NCBI GenBank assembly: GCA_032207245.1
Contig: CM063510.1
Coordinates: forward strand, 163,248,189 to 163,312,188
Direction of reading: 5' to 3'
Length of the DNA stretch: 64,000 nt
From: Pardosa pseudoannulata
Taxonomy: Eukaryota > Arthropoda > Arachnida > Araneae > Lycosidae
The notes beneath the pieces were generated by a model that made no database searches, was not told the DNA's origin, and saw nothing but the letters and a program-made list of their open reading frames with translations. The position numbers and the translations under genes were made by a program. Of the stretch, positions 1-9,646 are shown in pieces. Position 1 is the first letter of the stretch. Each line of letters opens with the position of its first letter.

Positions 1-1461
1 CAGTGTTTAAGTAAATTATATATTGTTTAGAAACTGCATTCTTTGATTAACATTTAGAGGGATATATTCCTGAAACACAAAGACACTGATATTTTCATAT
101 TTGTAAATCTCTATTAAGTATTTCGTTTACGTAAATTGTATTCTATTGTACCACTTAAATATCTTGGATAACTTTCTTTAAAAAATATAAATAATTCTCT
201 TAAAGTATATTTTTATTTGTACTTTTAGAATCCATTATTTCTTATGGGATGATGGAGACTTGACGAGCTTTATATGTATTAAAAATTAACAATCTATAAT
301 ATCTATTTATATATCTATTTATAATAAGTAAAACAATAACGTTTTTTATTATTCTAGAACAAATGTGAAGTAAAAAATCTGCTTTGGTACACAATAAACA
401 CTAGATTAAAAACTATTACAAATGTAGGAAGAAAAGGCAAAGCTTAAATTATGTAATCCAAATTCTTTTTGCTTTTATTATCTTTGTTTCTTTTTATGCT
501 TTTATTATTAAACTTCATTTTCTTACTTTTTTCATCGCTATAAGTTCTTCTGGAGAAGATATCTTGTTTCAATAGTCAAGACTTTTTTTTTCTTTTTAAG
601 ATGATATCTTTTCTATTATAATGTTTTTATACTTTATATATCTTATATTAATATGTTATATACTTCAGCTCACTACCCCCTATCTGTTCCATTACCTTTG
701 ACCGGAATTGAGTTCCACTTTTATCTTGTATACAAAACAAAAGGCTGTCAATTTGATAATGCCTTTCTTTTTTAATATGTATATATATATATGAATGAAT
801 TAGAGAATGCTGAAATTAGAATGCTGAATTAGAGCATTGTATAATTTAGATATTAATTATATTATAAATACCAACACGTTACTTTTAACCAAACAATTTT
901 TAATTTTATCTTGTTGCGTTATAGATATTTTATGGAGAATTAGGGAAGGTAGTTGACTGTTTTATATCCTGGTAGGTTTTCCTGATAGAAAATTTTAATT
1001 GGATCGAACGACAGGAAATGGGATAAAATATGAATAAATATTTTTAACTTTTTTTTTTTTTTACATTTGTGCATAGCAAGATAGGTAGAAGCATGTAAAA
1101 GACTATTTTCTCTTTTACATGCTATATAAATGTATTGAATTAAACTTAATATTTTCAAGTGAACTGTTTATATCATAAGAAATGAATCCACAAACAGACA
1201 AATTATAAATTTATACTATTATACTCGCAAGAAGATGTGTTTTTCTAAATAAATATATCACTTGAAAATTTATTGTAAATTTAAAGTTTAAATCATTCTT
1301 CGTTTTTTTTACAGAATGAAATCAAGCAAATTTGTTTTGTATAACTTTTGTAAAGGATAAATCTAGCTAGTACTGACTGAAGTAAAACTTGGGCCTTTGC
1401 ACTTTTTTAATCAAGTACAGACCTATTTTAAGACCTATTTTCAGGAATAAGCATATACCGA
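1..1461. other. AT-rich intergenic DNA, no gene seen
   Basis: Stops are frequent in all frames and no coding-like or RNA-like segment is visible. It holds only short homopolymers (for example a T-run near 1,048-1,062) and a short TA run near 778-791. A 72-codon open frame at 940-1,158 on the minus strand has no recognisable motif and is treated as chance. Confidence 0.6.
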
Positions 1462-1827
1462 GAGTGTTGCCAACCTTCACAGGCAAAATTATGGATTCTA
1501 GGTCCTAAAATTATGGCATTGGTTTATAAATTATCGTACATTTTTGTAATTAGTTCAAAATAGTGTTAATAGAGGGCGCTTGTACGATATATTTTTAATC
1601 AATTGAAACTTAATATCAGATAGATTTTAAAACTGTGGAAAAACATAGAAATGGCAGAATTTTTATTATTTACCATTATGTAACTAGTATGTAATTTTGT
1701 AATTAAAAAATGCCCCTCTACCATTATAACTGTTGTAGATAAAAACTATTTTTACAAGTTTTATCTGTAAAGATCAAATTTATAAAAAATTCATAATTGA
1801 ATATTTAAGATGAGTCTACATTTAAAT

Positions 1828-1831
<4 letters not shown>

Positions 1832-1920
<89 letters not shown>
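1832..1920. repeat. (TA)n-(TG)n compound microsatellite
   Basis: About 55 bases of TA repeats pass directly into about 34 bases of TG repeats. Read directly from the sequence; lies inside the candidate TIR element. Confidence 0.95.
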
Positions 1921-1922
<2 letters not shown>

Positions 1923-1965
1923 TATATAATCTCCTTATATTAATCCTAAAATAAAATAAATTAAA

Positions 1966-1978
1966 ACTCTCTCTCTCT

Positions 1979-2008
<30 letters not shown>
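1966..2008. repeat. (CT)n-(TA)n microsatellite
   Basis: A short CT run followed by TA repeats, 45 bases after the TA/TG microsatellite. Confidence 0.9.
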
Positions 2009-2020
<12 letters not shown>

Positions 2021-2837
2021 TTATATACTTTTTAATAATGTTATAATTCATTATTTACTGCGGATTTTTTTAAATATGAAATATCCAGTAATAAAACCGA
2101 TTATTATTTAATAATCGGTTTAATTACTAAAAATACCATATTTTAGTGAAAACTGCAATAGAACAAATGAAATGCAAAATTACTTCTAATTATTCATAAT
2201 TATGTAATCAATAAAGAAATATCTCCAGTATGATCGTGAATATTCAGTAATTTTGCATTTAACAATTTTGTATTTTGTGTATTTAAAGATAAGAGTGATT
2301 TAAATAATTTTAAATAACTAAGAGATAAAAACACTGGTCATAACCATTTTCAAAATTCTTTATTTTATATTAAATTTAAATAATATCAAACATTAGTACC
2401 TAGGTCATATTCAATTTCACAAATATACATTTTTTTTTTTTTTTATAATTGACACTTTCCCTTCTATTATTACACGGCACAGATGGCCTTTCTCAACTTC
2501 TGTTACAAGATTATTTGCTTTTATTTAATGAAGAAGCACCTCAAAGCATGCTTCTTAAGCTGCTCTAAAATCTACAACAATAATTATTTGATGGGAAAAA
2601 GGGATAAAAAAATTAATTAGACATTCTCAATTTTTTGTCGTTGCTCGTTATAGAGTTAGAGTTAAATTACCTGTTCTTTTAATTCTCCATTAGTCTACTA
2701 GTGGTTTATCGTACAAATCGAGAAATTATCGTACAGTTTTTCAGAATTATGTCACATAATTTTGAGATTATTTTTCATCGTACAGAGTCCTAAGTTATCG
2801 TACATATACGATAATTATCGTATGGTTGGCAACACTG

Positions 2838-4547
2838 TAAGGAAACAAGAAAGGCCGTAGGCAAGGGATAGGGGACATTCCCTCTTTTGAAATTCTAGAA
2901 GACCGTTTCGAGGAAAGAAAGTGTTACCACGTGTGCGGGTGTTCCCCCCTCCCCATCCCTTTCTTGGCTAAGTGGTGCAACTAGGGTAACGCTCCGTCCT
3001 TTGTCCGTTGAAGGTCACCTCCAAGAGAAACTGAGAGTCTATGGGTTGCTAGATGTCTCAAATGGCATCATTCTCTTTCTGAACCACTTGGCTATCTGAG
3101 AGGACGTTCAGATAACAAAAAAGAAAATTAGACGATTTTGGTTCATATCTTCGTGAACGTACTTTTAGGTTATTTATGCACAAATTCAGAGAAAATTCTA
3201 ACTGCAATTTCTACCCATGTAGTTTTAAATTTTTTCTACGAATTAAGCACGAACCAACTGTTTTAATGTTTTGACCATTTTATTCAATTATTTTTTATTG
3301 GAATTAAAATTATAAAATATTCTGTAATGACCATAATTCTCTTTTTATACACTCGAAAAATGTTTTCTAAAAAATAAATCTTACTAAACATTTAAGTATT
3401 ACACAGAGTTATTTGAAATACACTTGATTTTATAAGATTTAAAGGGTAGTTAAATCAAGTTACTTTATCAAGTCTTGTTTATCTTGTTACTCAAGTTATT
3501 AAGAATATTAATGATTTACAATTCCTTAATATTTTTAAAGAAATTGCTGTGTTACAGTGCTTAAACAAATTTATGTTTTGCTCTTAACATTTTAAAATTA
3601 AAATATCACTTCATATATTTTCACTAATGATGTATTAGAACAGAATAATATGATTCTACTTTAATGTTTCCATTTACCCTCATTAGCTATTTTATTAAGT
3701 ATACAATTTTTGATTTAAAGAACTTGATTTTAGGAATTATAATGTGACACAAATAAGTAGTTTATAAATTGGGTACATAAATTCTAAAAAAAAATAATTT
3801 TAATCTACAATGAATAATAATATATATTATGTTAGATTTGAATATATATTTATTTGTTTAGGTATATTTTTTATTCTGTGAAATTTTAAAAGCTATAAGA
3901 ATATGAAGTGACAGATATAGTAATAATCAGACTGTTCATAAGTTTCTTGTAGGAACAAGAGTAAATGTTAAATTTTATTCAGCTCTCTTATTCCCATTTG
4001 ACCGAAAACAATTTCGAAAACAAGGGTTAAAATTGAAGGAACCTTAATTTGCAATCTATTAAAAGTAATAAATGGGTATATGCATAATGTAATGTGTGCC
4101 AGCATCTTCATGAAAGTACCTTTATTAATTTAATCAAAATATGTTATAGTATTAACTCTATACTTATAATCAGATCGTTTATAATCTTCTTATTTATAAA
4201 AAAACTACTAAAGCACAGATGAACATTTTTATTTTTAGTAAACCTCTTAAAAGCCATTAAATTGAAATAAAATATGCTAATTGCATCAATATGAATTAAT
4301 TATCGCTCCCTAAAAAGTTACTTTCAGGAGTTTTAAACGTAAAATTAAGATATAAGTATTTCATTTATATTTTTACTTATTCTATTTCATTCAAAACTAA
4401 TATTATGAGAAATATATATAATTAGTGCTTATTTGAAATACAATACGAGTGGCCCACACTAATTTAATTAGAGAAAAAAATTTTGACGTTCTTAGATAGA
4501 AGGTAAAAAATTAAATTATTCTATTGCTTGGACTTTTAGAAAATTGT
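2838..4547. other. Intergenic DNA with a GC-richer patch
   Basis: Positions 2,840-3,120 are clearly richer in G and C than the surroundings (runs such as the C-run near 2,946) but hold no long frame and no recognised motif. The rest, to 4,547, is AT-rich and featureless. The patch could be a degraded exon or element; nothing in it can be named. Confidence 0.5.
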
Positions 4548-4617
4548 GTGTGTGTGTGTGCATACACTCACACACAATGTAAACTTGTTTAGTTTCCCTA
4601 AGAAAGGGAAAAGACCA

Positions 4618-4656
4618 CTTTAATGTCTATGGAGAATAAATCCATAGACATTAAAG
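4618..4656. repeat. 16-bp perfect hairpin
   Basis: Arms 4,618-4,633 and 4,641-4,656 are perfectly complementary, with a 7-base loop (GAATAAA). A third, direct partial copy of the right arm (CCATAGACATT) follows near 4,661-4,671. No TIR element or RNA gene could be tied to it. Confidence 0.75.
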
Positions 4657-4671
4657 ACATCCATAGACATT

Positions 4672-5315
4672 CCTATTCATTTTACTAAAGTAAACTTGGA
4701 GCAACTCGTTCCTACATCCTAAAACGTGTATCGCTTCAAGTCAAAGTAGTATCACTTAGATATTTACACTACCCCTGGAGAGAAAGGGTCATTAAAATTG
4801 GAATTATTTACATTTCTAAAGGAGACCAGAGAAGGCTCTTGGTTCCCACAAAAAACGGACCTCTGTTCTTTCTTTGTAACAAATTTTAGAAGATACATTT
4901 TCTCTTGAAATTGATTTTATTAAGAAAAAATGGTAATCTTGCTTAATTTTAATTATAAGGTTGAATCGATTATTGCCTTGAAATGTATGTTTCATTGAAG
5001 CAGTAATTAAAGCAATTTTTTTTTCAAATTTTGTACAACACACGTGATTTAAAAGATATTCCCTAAAAATATGTTGTTTAAACACTCTAAAGATTTGGAA
5101 GTAATGTTGATCGATGAACTGATCAAGGGGATATAAATGCACTTGATCTCCCCCATAATATAGTGCCAGGCATCCTTCTTGTAGTAAAATTGCACCGTAG
5201 CTCTTCGAACTAAATCAAAACAAGTAAATCAGCTGTACGTGAAATATAATCGAGATATTAGAACGATGCAAGATTTTGATTCTGTTTGAAAACAATAACT
5301 ATTATTTTCTAATAT
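4672..5315. other. Intergenic DNA, no gene supported
   Basis: A 108-codon minus-strand open frame (4,816-5,142) has no motif, low-complexity K/I/F/N composition and no codon bias distinguishable from the background, so it is not called as a gene. Confidence 0.5.
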
Positions 5316-5466
5316 TTTTAACTATACTATACTATACTATACCTGAGGTAGCCGCCGTAAATGCAGTCTTTCTAATCAAACTTGCCTACTCCAGGGATCG
5401 AACCTAGAACCTTCTCCATGGAAGCACGAAGCGTTACCCTACCGCCATTCGGCTTCTCTCTTGTTT
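5316..5466 (-). mobile_element. tRNA-derived SINE, short form, with pentamer tail
   Basis: Read on the minus strand, the head resembles a tRNA: an A-box-like TGGCGGTAGGGTAACGC and a B-box AGGTTCGATCCC (about 5,394-5,405), typical internal RNA polymerase III promoter elements. The conserved 3' part ends in GGCGGCTACCTCAGG and then runs directly into a (TATAG)n tail (5,316-5,341 on the plus strand). It lacks the extra body of about 107 bases present in the copies inside the HOR. Copies at 43,740, 45,018 and 46,821 are close relatives. Confidence 0.75.
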
Positions 5467-6262
5467 CCTTATATTAGGCATATGAAGATATATTATATTC
5501 TATTGAAATATATTCTTTTATATCATGATATATTTTAATATAGTCATTTATATTATTTCTCATTTTATAGTTTACATTAATTTGATTTTTTTTCTGAAAC
5601 GAGACGATATTCCATAATATACCCCGATATTAGACGATATTTCATAATATTTCCCGATACCAGACGATGTTTCATAACATTTCCCGATATTAGACGATAT
5701 TAAATAACATTTTCCTATACCAGGCGATATTCCATACTATTTCAAGTTATTAGACGATATTCCAGACTATTTTCCGATATTAGACAATATTCCAAAATAT
5801 TTCAAGATATTAGACGATACTCATTAATGTTTCCCGATATTAGACGATATTCCATATTATTTCCCTATAACAGACGATATTCCATATTATTCCAAAATAT
5901 TAGACGATATGCCTAAATTTTACCCGACCCCGCTGGATTTTCACAAATTTTACCGACATCGCGAAATTTTCCGAAATTGGACGAATTTTTACCGATTCCC
6001 CTGAATTTTCCAAAATCGGGCAAAAATTTTCCAAAATCAGTCAAAAATTTTCAGACCCCGCGGAATTTTTCAAAATCGGACAAAAATTTTCCGACCCCGA
6101 GAAATTTTCCAAAATTGGACAAAAATTTTCCGACCCCGCGAAATTTTCCAAAATCGGACAAAAATTTTCCGACCCCCAGAAATTTTCCAAAATCGGGCAA
6201 AAATTTTCCGACCCCCAGAAATTTTCCAAAATCGGGCAAAAATTTTCCGACCCCTTTTGACC
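5467..6262 (-). repeat. Left flank satellite block, minus polarity: AT block, 30-bp array, 39-bp array
   Basis: Order on the plus strand: an AT-rich block (5,467-5,600), about ten copies of a 30-bp repeat with core ATTAGACGATATTCCA (5,601-5,915), then about eight copies of the 39-bp repeat (5,920-6,262). These are reverse complements of the corresponding HOR modules. The AT-rich block is recognisably the reverse complement of the AT-rich block inside the HOR units. Translated frames here are repeats of a 13-residue word and are not genes. Confidence 0.85.
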
Positions 6263-6385
6263 GATTTTATGACCGCGGTGGATTTGGTCGCGGCCGCCGA
6301 AAAGGTCGTCGCGTGAAACGATTCGTTTTCCGCGTCGAAACGGAATACGGGCGCGTCTCGTTGGGAAGGGGGATAAAAAATTGTA
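6240..6385. other. CpG-rich non-repetitive island between inverted satellite blocks
   Basis: After the last minus-polarity 39-bp repeat there are about 120 bases dense in CG dinucleotides (for example GGTCGCGGCCGCCG near 6,283), unlike anything else in the window. It sits exactly where the polarity of the 39-bp satellite switches from minus to plus. No gene or known element is recognised. Confidence 0.6.
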
Positions 6386-6511
6386 ACTTTTTTAGTCTAC
6401 AGACAACAATACCGACTAACTAAAAAACATGCAATATTTAATCGTAATTATGACATAATTGTACATATCTAATATCGAATACGATAAAATATCGATCGTA
6501 AATTTAATCAT

Positions 6512-7400
6512 TTGGGTCGAAAAAGTTTTTTCTTCGGAAAATTTTTTTTTCTCCGGGGTCCGAAAAATTTTTCTCCGATTTGGAAAAATTACGCGGGGTC
6601 GAAAAAATTTTTTTTCGATTTTTCCGCGAAAAATTTTTCCGCGATTTTTTTTTCTCCGATTTGGAAAAATTCTTCCGCGGGGTCGAAAAATTTTTCTTTT
6701 TGTTTATCCGATTTGGAAAAAATTTCTCCGCGGGGTCGAAAAATTTTTTTTTTTTTCCTTTTTTTCTCCGATTTGGAAAAATTTAAAAATTCCGCGGTCG
6801 AAAAAATTTTTCCCGATTTGGAAAAATTCGGGTCGAAAAATTTTTTATTTTTACGAAAAATTTTTCTCCCTTTTATTTTCTCTTGGAAAAATTTGCTCGA
6901 AAATTTTCTTTCTCCCTCTTTCTTTTTCGATTTGGAAAAAAATTCCCGCAGGTTCGGAAAATATTAAAAAATTTTTCTTTGAAAAAAAATATTTTTCTCC
7001 GATCTTTTTTCTCTCTAAAAATTTTTTCCTAAAATTTTTTTTTTCTCCGATTTTTTTTCCTATTTCTCAAAAATTCTCTCTTTCTTTTTAATTTTCTTTT
7101 CTCTTCCTCTTTCCTCTATCTTCCAAATTTTCCTTAAAAAAAAATTTCTCTTAATTCCGCCTTCGAAAAATCTTTTCTTTCTTTCTCCTTTTAAATTTTC
7201 CGCGGGGTCGAAATTTTTTTTACTTAAATTCCTCCTCGAAAAATCTTCTTCTTAAATTCTTTCCCGTAAAAATTTCTTTTTCCAAATTTACGATTCTTCC
7301 TCTTAAATTTTTTATTTTTTTCCTCTTCGAAAATTTTTTTTTCCGCGGGTTCGAATTTTTTTCCCCGATTTTCCTCTTCTCAAAATTTTTGTCCGCGCCT
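6512..7400 (+). repeat. Degraded 39-bp satellite, plus polarity
   Basis: The start is near-canonical (TCCGATTTGGAAAAATTACG near 6,578-6,597) and the copies then erode progressively: periodicity becomes irregular, G and A are lost, and the sequence slides into the C/T tract that follows. It occupies the position of the 39-bp array of a HOR unit whose end is intact at 9,630-9,646. Confidence 0.8.
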
Positions 7401-9519
7401 CTTTTTTCTTTTCTATCTCAAAAATCTTTCTCTTTTTCCGGTTTTCTTCTCCGGGTCCGAATCTTCTTCCTCAATTCCCTTCTTTTTTTTCCTTCTCTCC
7501 TCTTTCTTCTCTCTTTCTATTATTTCCTTCTCCCCTCTTCTTTTCCCCTCTCTTTTCTCCGATTCTTTCCTCTCGAAAAATTTTTCTTTCTTTTTCCGCT
7601 TTCGAAAATTTCTTCTTTTCTTCCTATTTTTCCTTTTTCTTCTTCTATTTTATATTTTTCTCTCCCTCTTCTTTTTTCTTTTTTCTTTTTTCCTTCTTCT
7701 TCTTTTTTCCCTTCCTTTTCTTCTTTTTTCTTTCTTCTTCTTCTATCTTTTTCCTTCCGACTTTTTTTCCTTTTTTTTCTTCTCTTTTTTTCTCTACTCT
7801 CTTTTTTCCTTTTCTTTTTACCTTTTTTTCTCTTCTTTATCTTCTTCTCTTTTTTCTCTTCTTCTCTTTCCCACTTTTTATTTTTCTCTTCTCCCTATTT
7901 TCTCTCCTTCTTTTTTCTCCCTCTCTTTTTTTCCCTAATTTTACTTCTTTCTTCCTTCTTCTTCCTATTCTTTTTTTTGTTTCTCTATTTTCTCTTCTTT
8001 TTCCTCCTTTTTTCATCTTCTTTCTCTTCCTTTTCCTCTTCTTCTTTTCTTCCATCCCTTTTTTCCCTTTCTCTCTTCTTCTTTCTCCTTTCTCACTCTA
8101 CCTCTTTTTATTCTTCCTTAACTTTTTCCTATCTCCCTCTCTCTCCCCTCTTCTTTCACTTTCTCTATTTTCTTCCTCTTCTTTCTTCTTTCTCCTTCTT
8201 CTACTCTCTTTCTTTCTTCCTTATTTTCTCCCTTCCTCTTCGTCTCTCCCCTAATTTTTTTTTCTCTCCTTCTTTTTTCCTTTTTCTTCTTTAAAATTTT
8301 TCTTTTTTTTTCCTTTCTTCTTTTCTTTTTTCTTCTCTTTCTTCTTCTTTTTTCTTTTCTTCTATTCTTCATCATTCCCCTCTATTTTTCTCCGTTTTTC
8401 TTAAAAATCTTTTTCTTTTCTTCTCTCTTTCTCTTTTCTTTTCCCTTTTTCTTCTTCCTCTTTTCTATTTTTCTCTTTCTTTCTTCTTTCTCCTCGAAAA
8501 ATTTTTTTCTTCCGATTTTTATTCCTTTTTTTTCTCTCTTTATTTTTTTTATTTCTTTTTTTTTTTTTTTCTATTTCTTCTTTTTTAATTTTCCTTTTCT
8601 CTTTTTTCTTTTCTTCTTTTTCTTCTTTTTTTCTCCTCTTTTTTTTTTTTCTCCTCCTTTTTTCCTTCTTCTTTTTTTTTTTTTTTTCTTTTTTTTCTCC
8701 CCTTTTTCCTCCTTTCTCTTTTTTTCTTTCTTCTTTTTTTTCTTTCTTTTTTCTTTTTCTCTTTTTTTCTTCTTTTCCCTATTTCTCTCTTTTTCTTTCT
8801 TCCTTTTTTTTTTCTTTTTCTTTTCTTCTTCTCTCTTTTTTTTTCTCCTTTCTTCTTTCTTTTTTTCTTTTTTTTTTCTATTCTTTTCCTTCTTTTTTTC
8901 TCTTTTTTCTCTTTTTTTTTTTCTCTTTTTTCTCTTATTTCTTCCTCTCCTTTTCTCCTCTTTTTTCTCTTTTTTTCTTTTTTTTTTTTCTTTTTTTCTA
9001 TTTTCTTTTTCTTTCTTTTCTTTCTTTCTTTTTTTTTTTCTTTTTTTTTTTTTTTTCTTTCCTTCTTCTTTTTCTTCTTTTCTTTTTTTTTATTTCTTTT
9101 TTTCTTTTTTCCCCTTCTTTTTTTTTCTCTTTCTTTTCTTTTTTCTTTTTTCCTTTTTTTCCTCTCTTTTTCTTTTCTTTTCTCTTCTCTTCTTTTTTTC
9201 TTTTCTTTCCTTCTTTTTCTCTTTTTTATTTTTCTTTCATTTCTCTTTTTCTTCTTTTTCTTCTTTTCTTTTTTTTTTTTTTCTTTTTCTTTTTTTTTCC
9301 TTCCTTTTTTTTCTTTTTTTTTCTTTTTTCTCTCTTTTTTCCTCTTCTTTTTTCTTTCTCTTTTCTTTTTTTTTTTTCTTTCTTTTTTTTTTTTTCTTCT
9401 CTTTTTTTTCTCTTCTCTTTTTTTTGTCTTCTTTTTTTTTTTTTTTCTCTTTTCTTTTTTTTCTTCTTATCTTCTTTTTTTCTCTTTGTTCTTTTTTTTT
9501 TTCTTCTTTTTTCTTTTTC

Positions 9520-9552
<33 letters not shown>

Positions 9553-9628
9553 CTCTCTTTTTTTTTTTTTTTCATTTTCCCTCCTTTTTTTTCTACACTT
9601 CTCCTTCTCTTTTTCTTTCTCTCTTTTG
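7400..9628 (+). repeat. Long homopyrimidine (C/T) tract
   Basis: About 2.2 kb in which the plus strand is almost only T and C, with a handful of G and A. It lies between degraded 39-bp satellite and an intact HOR end (TTGGTCCGAAAATTTTTGAC at 9,625-9,645 region). Long open frames here (a 301-codon S/F/L frame and K/E/R frames on the other strand) result purely from composition. Such a tract could form triplex DNA, or be a consensus error in an unresolvable repeat. Confidence 0.9.
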
Positions 9629-9646
9629 GTCCGAAAATTTTTGACC

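Larger units (their letters stand above)
1462..2837. mobile_element. Probable non-autonomous TIR DNA transposon (hAT-like ends)
   Basis: The ends are near-perfect inverted repeats: GAGTGTTGCCAACC at 1,462-1,475 and its complement GGTTGGCAACACTG at 2,824-2,837, 13 of 14 pairing. Subterminal copies of TTATCGTAC lie inside both ends (1,531; 2,706; 2,726; 2,795; a partial one at 2,815), as expected for transposase-binding repeats. The interior has no transposase frame and holds microsatellites, so the element would be non-autonomous. No convincing target duplication is visible (TATACCGA against TAAGGAAA), so it is old or the ends are slightly misplaced. Assignment to hAT rests only on the style of the termini. 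Confidence 0.5.

Noticed and set aside
940..1158. 72-codon minus-strand frame
   Set aside because: No motif, biased by AT composition, no start context or neighbours supporting a gene.
4816..5142. 108-codon minus-strand frame
   Set aside because: No recognisable domain and no sign of coding constraint; it ends in intergenic DNA of the same composition.
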